NCBI RefSeq assembly: GCF_001612905.1
Contig: NZ_BDBI01000002.1
Span: 620,001 to 684,000, forward strand
Length of the DNA: 64,000 nt
Direction: 5' to 3'
Source of the DNA: Nocardia ignorata NBRC 108230
Lineage (GTDB): Bacteria > Actinomycetota > Actinomycetes > Mycobacteriales > Mycobacteriaceae
The notes beneath the pieces were generated by a model. The model had not been told where the DNA came from and did not search any database. It saw only the letters and a program-made list of their open reading frames with translations. The position numbers and the translations under genes are program-made. Position 1 is the stretch's first letter. Every line of letters begins with the position of its first letter. This document shows positions 38,206-46,770 of the stretch, piece by piece.

Positions 38206-38318
38206 TCGGCGGCCGTCCCGACGATCAGGCGCCGTTGCGTAGGCGACGAAGGAGCAAGCAACGGTGCCTGATCGTCGGGACTTGCGGGGCCGCCGACTCG
38301 AGCGCGTCAGCGCTCCAA
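38206..38318. repeat. Large inverted-repeat element between fum and glpX, with 40-nt dispersed repeat
   Basis: Arms of 24 bp (38215-38238 and 38258-38281, one mismatch) enclose a 19-base loop. A second set of outer arms (38206-38214 with 38288-38296) pairs after an asymmetric gap. The right flank 38279-38318 is repeated, inverted, at 55743-55782 with a single mismatch, and contains its own GAGCGC-GTCA-GCGCTC hairpin. It could act as the glpX terminator, but the size and the second copy suggest a mobile or REP-like palindromic element. Confidence 0.7.
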
Positions 38319-38320
38319 AA

Positions 38321-39364
38321 TTACGGCAGCGGGGGGTTCGCGCTGTCGTCGCCGTCGAAGTCGACCGAGGAGTACTCGCGCAGCTTGGTGAGGCGGTGGT
38401 AGGCGTCGATCATGCGGACGGTGCCCGACTTCGAGCGCATCACGATCGACTGGGTCGACGCGCCGCCACCGAAGTAGCGGACACCGCGCAGCAGGTCGCC
38501 GTCGGTGACGCCGGTGGCGCAGAAGAAGACGTTCTCGCCGGAGACCAGGTCGGTGGTCGAGAGCACACGGTCCAGGTCGTGGCCCGCGTCGATCGCCTTC
38601 TGGCGTTCCTCGTCGTCCTTGGGGGCGAGCATGCCCTGCAGCTCGCCGCCGAGACAGCGCAGCGCGGCGGCGGCGATGATGCCCTCGGGGGTGCCGCCGA
38701 TGCCGACCAGGATGTCGACGCCGGACTCGGGACGCGCCGCGGCGATGGCACCGGCGACGTCACCGTCGGAGATCAGGCGGATGCGCGCGCCCGCCTCGCG
38801 GGTCTGCTGGATGATCTCGGCGTGGCGGGGGCGGTCCAGGATGCACACGGTCAGGTCGGACACCGAGGACTGCTTGGCCTTGGCGACGCGGCGGATGTTT
38901 TCGCCGATCGGTGCGGTGATGTCGATCGAGCCGGCGGCATCGGGGCCGACGGCGATCTTGTGCATGTAGAACACGGCCGACGGGTCGAACATGGCGCCGC
39001 GCTCGGCGACCGCGAGCACCGAGATGGCGCCGGGGGAGCCCTTCGACATCAGGGTGGTTCCGTCGATCGGGTCGACCGCGAAGTCCACATCGGGGCCGGT
39101 GCCGTCACCGACCGCTTCGCCGTTGTACAGCATCGGCGCTTCGTCCTTCTCGCCCTCGCCGATCACGACGATGCCCTTCATGGACACCGAGCTGACCAGC
39201 TGACGCATGGCGTCGACGGCCGCACCGTCGCCGCCTTCCTTGTCTCCGCGGCCGACCCAGCGGCCCGCAGCCATCGCTCCTGCCTCGGTGACACGTACCA
39301 GCTCGAGGGCGAGGTTCCGGTCGGGTGCCTCGCGGCGGCTGGGGGCGGGCGAAGATGCCGTCAT
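38321..39364 (-). CDS. glpX: Fructose-1,6-bisphosphatase class II
   Basis: A 347-residue lithium-sensitive, metal-dependent phosphatase; mycobacterial GlpX is the main gluconeogenic FBPase. Motifs: [17 protein letters not shown], the metal site [15 protein letters not shown] and [12 protein letters not shown], plus [20 protein letters not shown]. Start is ATG 39364 with AGGAGG 11 bases before it; the longer frame is not needed. Confidence 0.95.
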   Translation of the reverse strand: MTASSPAPSRREAPDRNLALELVRVTEAGAMAAGRWVGRGDKEGGDGAAVDAMRQLVSSVSMKGIVVIGEGEKDEAPMLYNGEAVGDGTGPDVDFAVDPIDGTTLMSKGSPGAISVLAVAERGAMFDPSAVFYMHKIAVGPDAAGSIDITAPIGENIRRVAKAKQSSVSDLTVCILDRPRHAEIIQQTREAGARIRLISDGDVAGAIAAARPESGVDILVGIGGTPEGIIAAAALRCLGGELQGMLAPKDDEERQKAIDAGHDLDRVLSTTDLVSGENVFFCATGVTDGDLLRGVRYFGGGASTQSIVMRSKSGTVRMIDAYHRLTKLREYSSVDFDGDDSANPPLP

Positions 39365-39492
39365 TGCGGAGTGCCTCCTTGGCGTTGGTGATACGGGGGC
39401 AATTGTCGCATTCCGAACCTGCACGGTCGTGCACGACCTCCCGGCGCGACCCCTGAGCGGCCAGGTCAGGGGCCGAGTGGATACTGGTAGTC

Positions 39493-40059
39493 GTGGCCCA
39501 GACCAAGCACCGCATCTTCAACGACTACCGCGATCTGTTCTGGTCGCTGATTCCGTTGGTGCTGATCGCGGTCGTGCTGGCGGGTGCGGCCAGTCAATGC
39601 ACGGTGGCGACCAACGGCCCGACCCAGGGGCAGATCCCGTTCTTCGACGCGAGCGCCGCGCTGCGCTCGGACGCGAAATCGATGCCGTTCCCGATCCGTC
39701 AACCGGTCTTGCCGGAGGGTTGGGTGTCGAACTCCGGCAGCCGCGAGAACATCAGCATCGCCGGTGGCGGGCCGGTGAGCACGGTCGGCTACATCACCCC
39801 GCAGGGCACCTACATGCGGTATTCGCAGAGCAATGCCACCGAGGAAGCGCTGTCGCGGCACGTGCTCGGCTCGCGCTATCCCACCGGAACCCAGGACATC
39901 GCCGGTCAGAAGTGGGTCGTCTACACCGAGCCCACCGAGGAGTCGGCCTGGATCGCCGACCTCGGAGCGGTGCGGATCCTGATCACCGGTGCGGGCAACG
40001 AGGCAGCCTTCACCACCCTGGCGCAGGCGGTCACCGCCGCCCAGCCGCTCGCGAAGTAG
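39493..40059 (+). CDS. DUF4245 membrane-anchored protein
   Basis: A 188-residue protein with a single N-terminal transmembrane anchor ([18 protein letters not shown], about residues 17-34) and an extracytoplasmic domain with repeated beta-strand blocks ([39 protein letters not shown]). It matches DUF4245, the Rv1100 position after glpX. Function unknown. Starts at GTG 39493; divergent from glpX. Confidence 0.82.
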   Translation: MAQTKHRIFNDYRDLFWSLIPLVLIAVVLAGAASQCTVATNGPTQGQIPFFDASAALRSDAKSMPFPIRQPVLPEGWVSNSGSRENISIAGGGPVSTVGYITPQGTYMRYSQSNATEEALSRHVLGSRYPTGTQDIAGQKWVVYTEPTEESAWIADLGAVRILITGAGNEAAFTTLAQAVTAAQPLAK

Positions 40060-40068
40060 GCGGTGGGA

Positions 40069-40323
40069 TCAGCCGTCTGCGTCGAGGTCGGCGCGTGACA
40101 ACGCGTCCTCGACGCGCTTGCGGGCGCCCGCCAGGTGCTGTTCGCAGCGCGCGGCCAAGGCTTCCCCGCGCTCCCACAGGGCCAGCGAGTCGTCGAGGTC
40201 GAGGCCGCCCTGTTCGAGCATCTTCACCACATTGACGAGTTCGTCGCGGGCGCGTTCGTAGCCGAAGGTCGCGATCTCGGCCAGGGTGTCGGTGTTGTCG
40301 GAACCGGCGTCGGCCACGGTCAC
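40069..40323 (-). CDS. xseB: Exodeoxyribonuclease VII small subunit
   Basis: An 84-residue helical subunit that binds XseA to make the ssDNA exonuclease VII. Conserved pattern: [40 protein letters not shown], with the typical coiled C-terminus. Start is GTG 40323, overlapping the xseA stop (GTGA), so the subunits are coupled. Confidence 0.93.
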   Translation of the reverse strand: MTVADAGSDNTDTLAEIATFGYERARDELVNVVKMLEQGGLDLDDSLALWERGEALAARCEQHLAGARKRVEDALSRADLDADG

Positions 40324-41600
40324 TTCCTCTTCTCGTCGGTGGATTGCGGGGTCAGGCGCGTGGTGCCGAGCGCGGCGGCGGTGATCGCGCCGTCGCCGAC
40401 GCGGATCCGCAACTGACTGCCCGCTGGTGCGTCGTCGATCTCCCGGACGACGTGGCGTTCGGGTCCGGCCACGCGCTGCACGACAGCGTAGCCACGGGCC
40501 AGGGTGGCGGCCGGGCCGACCGCGGTGAGCTTCTCGCGCAGATGCGTGGTCCTGGTCGCCTCGGTGCGCAGCGCGTGGTCGATGCAGCGGCGCGCGGCGG
40601 TGCGTAATCGTTCGACCTCGTCGTGGCGGTGACCGAGCTCGCGCAGCGGGTCGGCCAGCACCGGACGTGAGCGCAATTGCTGCAAGGCATGGGCCTCGCG
40701 TTGCACCCACCCGCGCAGCGCCGCCGCCGAGCGGGCCCGCATCTCGCGCACCCCGGCCAGTTCGGCGGCGGCGTCGGGCACGATGCGTTTGGCGGCGTCG
40801 GTGGGGGTGGCCGCGCGCAGGTCGGCGACCAGATCGAGCAGCGGGTTGTCGGGTTCGTGACCGATCGCGCTCACCACCGGGGTGCGCGCCGCCGCGACGG
40901 CCCGGCACAGGGCTTCGTCGGAGAAGGGCAGCAGGTCTTCGGTGCTGCCGCCGCCACGCGCGATCACGATGACATCCACTTCGCCGTCGAGCTCGCGTAA
41001 CGCTTCCAGCATCTGCGGCACCGCGCTCGGGCCTTGCACCGCGGTATTGCGGATGACGAAACGTACTGCGGGCCAACGCTTCTGGGCGACACTGAGCACA
41101 TCGCGCTCGGCCGCGCTCGCCCGCCCGGTGATGAGGCCGACCGAGGCGGGCAGGAACGGCAGCGGCCGCTTGAGCCGCGGATCGAACAGGCCCTCCGCGG
41201 TGAGCAACGCCTTCAGCCGTTCGATCCTGGCCAGCAGCTCACCGATGCCGACCGCGCGAATCTCGGTGACGCGCAATGAGATCGTGCCGCGCCCGGTGAA
41301 GAACTGCAGTTTGCCGTAGACCACCACCCGGCTGCCCTCGGTGAGCGGAACGGGCAGACGACGCAACAGATCCGGGTCGCAGGTGATCGACAGCGACATG
41401 TCGACCGAGGTGTCGCGCAGGACGAGGAACGCGGTGCGCGTACCGGGGCGCAGATTGATCTGGGTGACCTGCCCCTCCACCCAGATACTGCCGAGACGCT
41501 CGATCCACTGGGCGACCTTGATCGCCACCGAACGCACGGGATACGGCTGCTCCGCCGAATTCGCCGGTGCGGCCGCGGTGCCGGTGCCGTCCTGAGTCAT
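40320..41600 (-). CDS. xseA: Exodeoxyribonuclease VII large subunit
   Basis: A 426-residue catalytic subunit of exonuclease VII. It has an N-terminal OB fold ([20 protein letters not shown]), the catalytic core [33 protein letters not shown] with the conserved D-x3-E/R, and [18 protein letters not shown], then the long coiled coil that binds XseB. Length is normal. Confidence 0.95.
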   Translation of the reverse strand: MTQDGTGTAAAPANSAEQPYPVRSVAIKVAQWIERLGSIWVEGQVTQINLRPGTRTAFLVLRDTSVDMSLSITCDPDLLRRLPVPLTEGSRVVVYGKLQFFTGRGTISLRVTEIRAVGIGELLARIERLKALLTAEGLFDPRLKRPLPFLPASVGLITGRASAAERDVLSVAQKRWPAVRFVIRNTAVQGPSAVPQMLEALRELDGEVDVIVIARGGGSTEDLLPFSDEALCRAVAAARTPVVSAIGHEPDNPLLDLVADLRAATPTDAAKRIVPDAAAELAGVREMRARSAAALRGWVQREAHALQQLRSRPVLADPLRELGHRHDEVERLRTAARRCIDHALRTEATRTTHLREKLTAVGPAATLARGYAVVQRVAGPERHVVREIDDAPAGSQLRIRVGDGAITAAALGTTRLTPQSTDEKRK

Positions 41601-41635
41601 ATGTCAGTTCTACGGGAGGGCACCGACAAACGAAA

Positions 41636-41668
41636 AGGCGGCCGCGTCCCGTGGGATCGCGGCCGCCT
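41636..41668 (-). terminator. Terminator after the lipid-droplet protein gene
   Basis: Inverted repeat (AGGCGGCCGCG at 41636-41646 with CGCGGCCGCCT at 41658-41668; an inner TCCC/GGGA pair extends the stem) downstream of the minus-strand gene that ends at 41685. Confidence 0.75.
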
Positions 41669-41684
41669 CGGCAGTGGAGTGTCG

Positions 41685-42281
41685 CTACTTGGCCTGCACG
41701 GTGGCGATGCGGTTGGTGAGCATGGTGACGAAGGGCGCACGGGCGCGGGTCTGCTGCTCGAAGGCCAGCAGCTGCTCGAGCTCCTCGACGCTGAGCATGC
41801 GCAGGCGGGCGCGCAGCTGGGCCAGCGTCATCGAGGGGTAGTCGTAGCGGATGGCGACCTCGGGTGCCTCGACCTCCTCGGGCGCTTCCTCGGCGGCGGG
41901 TTCGACGGTCTCGTTCTCGGTCTCGAGCACCAGCAGCGACGCGGGCACGGCCTGACCGTTGGTCTGGGACCGGGGAGCGTCCTCGGCGAACAGGTCGAAC
42001 TTGCTGGCGTGACCGTTCGTCGTCGCGGCGGGCGCGAGATCCTCGTCGAAGGTCGCCCACTCCGGCTGCTCCTGCGCGGGCGAGCCGAGCCGCTCGAACA
42101 CGGCGTCACCCTTGAGCGCGAGGCTGGTGACGAACTGCTGCACGTGCATGGTCGTCTGCAACACGCGACTGATGGCGGTGATCGGGAATTGGACCGCGGC
42201 GACGGGCAGCCGCCGGGTCTCTTCTAAGGCGTATACGGCGGCGCCGGCGGCGACCCGAGCCAGAAACGGAGGTCGAAACAT
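41685..42281 (-). CDS. Lipid-droplet-associated protein (MLDS-like)
   Basis: A 198-residue protein with an N-terminal amphipathic/hydrophobic segment (FLARVAAGAAVYALEETRR, then LPVAAVQFPITAISRVLQ), an acidic Glu/Ala/Pro-rich linker and a C-terminal helical module (SMTLAQLRARLRMLSVEELE, then EQLLAFEQQTRARAPFVTML). It matches the Rhodococcus MLDS-type protein of triacylglycerol lipid droplets and the Rv1109c position. It would coat lipid droplets and limit their size. Start is ATG 42281 (a longer frame reaches past it without support). Confidence 0.75.
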   Translation of the reverse strand: MFRPPFLARVAAGAAVYALEETRRLPVAAVQFPITAISRVLQTTMHVQQFVTSLALKGDAVFERLGSPAQEQPEWATFDEDLAPAATTNGHASKFDLFAEDAPRSQTNGQAVPASLLVLETENETVEPAAEEAPEEVEAPEVAIRYDYPSMTLAQLRARLRMLSVEELEQLLAFEQQTRARAPFVTMLTNRIATVQAK

Positions 42282-42385
42282 GATCCCAGCCTGCCCCAAA
42301 GCGGCTGTGATGCAAAGATCCCGACCACCCTGATGTGATCTATGCCCCTTCGGCCACCCCTGGCCACGCACGTAAGCTGTGCACT

Positions 42386-43387
42386 ATGACCTCGGCAATC
42401 CCCTTGAACGTCGGTATCACGCGCTCGGCGAGCGCGGCGGATGCCGGTGCCAAGCGCGTGCTGCTGGCCGAGCCGCGCGGATACTGCGCAGGCGTCGATC
42501 GTGCTGTCGAGACGGTCGAGAAGGCTTTGGAACAGCACGGCGCGCCGATCTATGTGCGCAAGGAGATCGTGCACAACCGGCACGTGGTCGAGACCTTACG
42601 TGAGCGCGGGGTGATCTTCGTCGACGAGACCGACGAGGTGCCCGAGGGCGCGCTCGTGGTGTTCTCCGCGCACGGTGTCGCGCCGACCGTGCACGAGACC
42701 GCCGCCGAACGCAACCTGCGCACCATCGACGCCACCTGCCCGCTGGTCACCAAGGTGCACCAGGAGGCCAAGCGCTTCGCCCGCGACGACTACGACATCC
42801 TGCTGATCGGGCACGAAGGGCACGAGGAGGTCGAGGGCACCGCCGGTGAGGCGCCGCAGCACGTGCAGCTCGTCGACGGCCCCGACTCGGTTGACCGGGT
42901 GACGGTGCGCGATCCGGCGAAGGTGATCTGGCTGTCGCAGACCACGCTGTCGGTCGACGAGACGATGGAGACCGTCGAGCGGCTGCGTCAGCGGTTCCCG
43001 ACCTTGCAGGACCCGCCGAGCGACGACATCTGCTACGCCACCTCCAACCGCCAGACCGCGGTGAAGGCGATGGCGCCGGAATGCGATCTGGTGATCGTCG
43101 TCGGTTCGCGCAACTCCTCGAACTCGGTGCGGTTGGTCGAGGTGGCGCTCGGGGCGGGTGCGCGGGCCGCGCATCTGATCGACTACGCCCGCGAGGTCGA
43201 CCCGGCCTGGCTCGACGGCGTGCGGACCGTCGGTGTCACCTCTGGCGCGTCGGTACCCGAGATCCTCGTGACCGGTGTGCTCGACCTGCTCGCCGAGCAC
43301 GGCTTCGGTGAGGTGCAGCCGGTGACCACGGCCAACGAGACGCTGGTGTTCTCCCTGCCGCGCGAGCTGCGTCCCGCGCGTCGCTGA
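42386..43387 (+). CDS. ispH: 4-hydroxy-3-methylbut-2-enyl diphosphate reductase
   Basis: A 333-residue iron-sulfur enzyme, the last step of the MEP isoprenoid pathway (LytB2 in mycobacteria). The three cluster cysteines are in [18 protein letters not shown] and [10 protein letters not shown]. Substrate residues KEIVHN and FSAHGVAP are present. Start is ATG 42386. Supplies precursors to the Z-prenyl synthase encoded upstream in the window. Confidence 0.96.
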   Translation: MTSAIPLNVGITRSASAADAGAKRVLLAEPRGYCAGVDRAVETVEKALEQHGAPIYVRKEIVHNRHVVETLRERGVIFVDETDEVPEGALVVFSAHGVAPTVHETAAERNLRTIDATCPLVTKVHQEAKRFARDDYDILLIGHEGHEEVEGTAGEAPQHVQLVDGPDSVDRVTVRDPAKVIWLSQTTLSVDETMETVERLRQRFPTLQDPPSDDICYATSNRQTAVKAMAPECDLVIVVGSRNSSNSVRLVEVALGAGARAAHLIDYAREVDPAWLDGVRTVGVTSGASVPEILVTGVLDLLAEHGFGEVQPVTTANETLVFSLPRELRPARR

Positions 43388-43395
43388 CAGACGAG

Positions 43396-43432
43396 AAATC
43401 CCCGCCGCTTTCCAGGATCGCGGCGGGGATTT
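43396..43432. terminator. Bidirectional terminator after ispH
   Basis: Perfect 13-bp stem (43396-43408 with 43420-43432) between convergent genes, ending in TTTTC on the ispH side. Confidence 0.85.
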
Positions 43433-43440
43433 TCGTGTGT

Positions 43441-44259
43441 TCAGAGGCCGTCGGGGCGTCGCCGTTCGGTGCGGGCGGAATCGGCGCGATCGCGGTAGCG
43501 CACGTTCGGCTGCGGGTGCGGCGGTGCGTCGCCGCGCCTGCGACTCGTGCGGGCCGGTTCGGGTTCGCGTGGGGCTGCCGCGCGTGGCGTACGCGGTTCG
43601 CGGGTGCGTGCGGCGGTCGGCGCGCGTTTCGGGTCGGCGCCGCGCGCGGGGCGACGCGCCGGGCTCGACATATCGACCTCGGTATCCGGGTCGTCGAGGA
43701 CGCCGGTCCGGCGCGGCCGCTTGCGCGCGGCCTCGGCCAGGTTCCGGGCCGCCGGTTCGGGGCGACGGCTCGTGGTCTTGCGGGTGCTTCGACGTTCCGT
43801 CGCCGGTCGCGCCGTGGCGGGCGCGCGCTTGGCGAGGGCGATCCGGACGCCACCGATCACTGCGACCAGCAGGGTGGCCAGCGCCATCGTCGGGAAGCGT
43901 TCGACCAACGGGATGACCAGGTTCATCAGCACGTCCTTGATGGACGTGGTGCTACGGCCACCGAGCAGCTGACAGGCCACCGGAACAGCGACGAACAGCA
44001 GCAGCGGCGGCATCACCATGGTGGCGAACAGGCCACGGGCCCGCACCGCGCAGACCGCGAGCACACACCCGAGCACGTAGAACACCGAGAACGTGGTGGT
44101 CGGGAAGTCTTCGTCGCCCAGCGCGTCGATCAGGAAGCCGAGCGTCGTCGCGCCGACGGCGAGCGCGATCGCCGCCCACGCGGCGATGCCGGGCACCGAG
44201 GGCATGATCGAACGTTGCGGCGCGGGCACCCGGGGTCGCGCACGTTGGGAAGCAGCCAC
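43441..44259 (-). CDS. DUF6542-type membrane protein with basic tail
   Basis: A 272-residue protein with about four transmembrane helices in the first 140 residues (GIAAWAAIALAVGATTLGFL, FSVFYVLGCVLAVCAVRA, GLFATMVMPPLLLFVAVPVA, MALATLLVAVIGGVRIAL) and a long Arg/Pro/Ala-rich C-terminal tail of ~130 residues that is probably disordered and could bind nucleic acid or acidic lipid. It corresponds to the Rv1111c position after ispH. Function unknown. Confidence 0.78.
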   Translation of the reverse strand: MAASQRARPRVPAPQRSIMPSVPGIAAWAAIALAVGATTLGFLIDALGDEDFPTTTFSVFYVLGCVLAVCAVRARGLFATMVMPPLLLFVAVPVACQLLGGRSTTSIKDVLMNLVIPLVERFPTMALATLLVAVIGGVRIALAKRAPATARPATERRSTRKTTSRRPEPAARNLAEAARKRPRRTGVLDDPDTEVDMSSPARRPARGADPKRAPTAARTREPRTPRAAAPREPEPARTSRRRGDAPPHPQPNVRYRDRADSARTERRRPDGL

Positions 44260-44310
44260 CCTATGACACTAACCGCATGACGACCGTGTTGCGGTCGCGG
44301 CACGGAGAAC

Positions 44311-45459
44311 TCAGCGGCGATCCTCGGCGTCGGCGAAGGCCACCACCCGGGGCCGGGTCTCGGCGAGCCGGATTGCCGGGAGCTCCTGATCGGCGATGCC
44401 GAGATCGTGCATCCGGCGCGCGGTGACCAGCACCCGCGACTCCACCGAGCCGACGGCGGCGTTGAAAGCCGCTACGGCCTTACCGAGATTCAGGCCGAGG
44501 GTGTCGAGGTGTTCGGCGACCTTGCCGATGCGGGTGTAGAGCTCCTTGCCCAATTGCTGCACCGTTGCCATATCTCGCGAGAGGGCTTCCTGACGCCAGC
44601 TGAACGCGACCGTGCGCAGCAGGGCGATAAGTGTGGTGGGCGTCGCGAGGATCACGTTCCGGCCGAACGCGTACTCGAGCAGCTCGGCATCGGTGGTCAG
44701 GGCGGCGTCGAGGAACGGGTCGCCGGGGACGAACAGCACGACGAACTCCGGCGCCGGGTCGAAGGCCGCCCAGTACGCCTTGTCGGCCAGCTGGTCGACG
44801 TGGGCGCGCAGCTGCTTGGCGTGCCTGGTCAGTAATCGCGTGCGCTCGCCCGGATCCTCACTGGTCGCCGCGTCCAGGTAGGCGGTGAAGGGAACCTTCG
44901 CGTCGACGACGATGTGCCTGCCGCCCGCCAGCCGCACGACCAGGTCGGGTCGCACCGCGCCCCGGTCGTCGCCGCCCGCCCGGGTGACCTGGGTGTCGAA
45001 ATCGCAGTGCCTTGTCATGCCCGCCAGCTCCACGACCCGTTCGAGCTGGATCTCACCCCAGCGTCCACGCACCTGTGGTGCGCGCAGCGCGGCGACGAGT
45101 TGCCCGGTCTGATCGGAGAGCCGATGCGAGGTGCGCTGCATCCCCGCGACCTGTTCGCGCAGTCCCGAATAGGCGTCGATGCGATGGTGCTCCACCTGCC
45201 GGATCTGCTGTTCGAGCGCGCCGACCGCGTCGCGCAGCGGGTCGACCAGCGCGCCGACGGCGGCCGAATGCCTGCGCGCGGCATCCTCGTTCGCCGCACG
45301 CAGCGACTGTTGGAGCAACCGCTGGTTGTCCTCGGCTGCGGCGAGCCGGGCTTCGGCGACCGCGGCGCGTTGCCCGCCGCGGGCCGCATGGCCCAACCAG
45401 CCGAGACCGAGGCCTGCGGCGAAAACCAGGACGAGCGCGACGAGCATCGAAGCGGTCAT
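44311..45459 (-). CDS. rmuC: DNA recombination protein RmuC homologue
   Basis: A 382-residue protein with one N-terminal membrane span (MLVALVLVFAAGLGLGWLG), a long coiled coil (about residues 28-110) and a PD-(D/E)xK-like nuclease core: RGRWGEIQLERVVELAGM, RPDLVVRLAGGRHIVVDAKVP, then FVPGDPFLDAAL and VILATPTTLIALLRTVA. RmuC limits inversion between short repeats in E. coli. Start ATG 45459; divergent from sbcD. Confidence 0.92.
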   Translation of the reverse strand: MTASMLVALVLVFAAGLGLGWLGHAARGGQRAAVAEARLAAAEDNQRLLQQSLRAANEDAARRHSAAVGALVDPLRDAVGALEQQIRQVEHHRIDAYSGLREQVAGMQRTSHRLSDQTGQLVAALRAPQVRGRWGEIQLERVVELAGMTRHCDFDTQVTRAGGDDRGAVRPDLVVRLAGGRHIVVDAKVPFTAYLDAATSEDPGERTRLLTRHAKQLRAHVDQLADKAYWAAFDPAPEFVVLFVPGDPFLDAALTTDAELLEYAFGRNVILATPTTLIALLRTVAFSWRQEALSRDMATVQQLGKELYTRIGKVAEHLDTLGLNLGKAVAAFNAAVGSVESRVLVTARRMHDLGIADQELPAIRLAETRPRVVAFADAEDRR

Positions 45460-45581
45460 GGCGGCGATACTGCCCGAGGGCACCGACAAGTTCGCAATCC
45501 CCGGGCAACCGTGTCGGCGAAATGACACGGTTGTAGTGCGTCGATTGAATTCTGTCGGTGCACTGGCCTACGGTTCGCGGC

Positions 45582-46757
45582 ATGCGGATCCTGCACACCT
45601 CCGATTGGCACATCGGGCGCACCTTCCACGGTGTCGACCTGCTGTCGGATCAGGCGCGCGCACTTACGGCCGTCGCCGACCTGGTCGCCGCCGAATCCGT
45701 CGACGTGGTGGTGGTTCCCGGCGACATCTACGACCGCTCCATTCCCGGGGCCGACGCGATCGCGGTGTGCAATCGCGGTTTCGAGGCGATCCGCGCCGCG
45801 GGGGCGACCATCATCGCCACCTCCGGCAACCATGATTCGCCTGCCCGGCTCGGCGCGGGCGCGAGCTTCGCGGCCGCTGGTGGGTTGCATCTGTGCACGC
45901 GGGTCGCCGATGTCGACAAACCCGTCCGTCTGGCCGACAGCCACGGTGAGGTGGTGTTCTACGGGATCCCGTACCTGGAGCCGGAGATCACCCGTGCCGA
46001 ACTCGGTGTGCCGCAAGCGCGCTCGCACGAGGAGATCCTGCAGGCGGCGATGACGCGGATCAATGCCGATCTGAGGGGGCGGCCGGGGGCTCGGTCGGTG
46101 GTGCTGGCGCACGCGTTCGTCGTCGGCGGGGCGGCCACCGGGTCGGAGCGGTCGATCTCGGTCGGTGGGGTGGAGACGGTGTCGATGGCGGCCTTCGACG
46201 GCATCGACTACGTGGCGCTGGGACACCTGCATTCGCCGCAGACGCTGTCGGAGTCGGTGCGCTACAGCGGTTCTCCGCTGCCGTATTCGTTCGGCGAGAG
46301 CTCGCATCGCAAGGCGGTGTGGATCGTCGACCTGGACGAGAACGGGCTGGCCGACGTGCGCCGTCACGATCTGCCGCTGGTGCGCGGGCTCAGTAGGCTC
46401 ACCGGAACACTCGAGGAACTGCTCACCGCCGACGAGCATCTCGGTGCGGTGGAGCATTATGTGTCGGCCACGCTCACCGACACCGCGCGGCCGGTCGACC
46501 CCATGCGCAAGCTGCGGGAACGTTTTCCGCATGCCGTGCACGTGGAATGGGTTCGGCTGGAAGGTAATCCGGAGTTGCGGTATCGCGAGCGAGTGCACGG
46601 CCGCCGCGACACCGAGGTGGCCGCGAGCTTCCTGTCCGATGTACGTGGGGAACCGACCGAGGGGGAATTGGCATGGGTGGAACGAGCTCTGGCCGCCGCG
46701 GTGAGCGAGCCCGATCCGCCGAGCCCGGAACCATTGACGGCGGAGCTCTCGGCGTGA
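45582..46757 (+). CDS. sbcD: Nuclease SbcD (Mre11 homologue)
   Basis: A 391-residue metallophosphatase-fold nuclease. Metal motifs are HTSDWHIGR, VVPGDIYDRS, TSGNHDSPARLG and ALGHLHSPQT. With SbcC (Rad50) it cleaves hairpins and blocked DNA ends. The C-terminal capping domain and SbcC-binding tail are present. sbcC starts 13 bases after. Confidence 0.96.
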   Translation: MRILHTSDWHIGRTFHGVDLLSDQARALTAVADLVAAESVDVVVVPGDIYDRSIPGADAIAVCNRGFEAIRAAGATIIATSGNHDSPARLGAGASFAAAGGLHLCTRVADVDKPVRLADSHGEVVFYGIPYLEPEITRAELGVPQARSHEEILQAAMTRINADLRGRPGARSVVLAHAFVVGGAATGSERSISVGGVETVSMAAFDGIDYVALGHLHSPQTLSESVRYSGSPLPYSFGESSHRKAVWIVDLDENGLADVRRHDLPLVRGLSRLTGTLEELLTADEHLGAVEHYVSATLTDTARPVDPMRKLRERFPHAVHVEWVRLEGNPELRYRERVHGRRDTEVAASFLSDVRGEPTEGELAWVERALAAAVSEPDPPSPEPLTAELSA

Positions 46758-46770
46758 CCGGGGACGCCGC

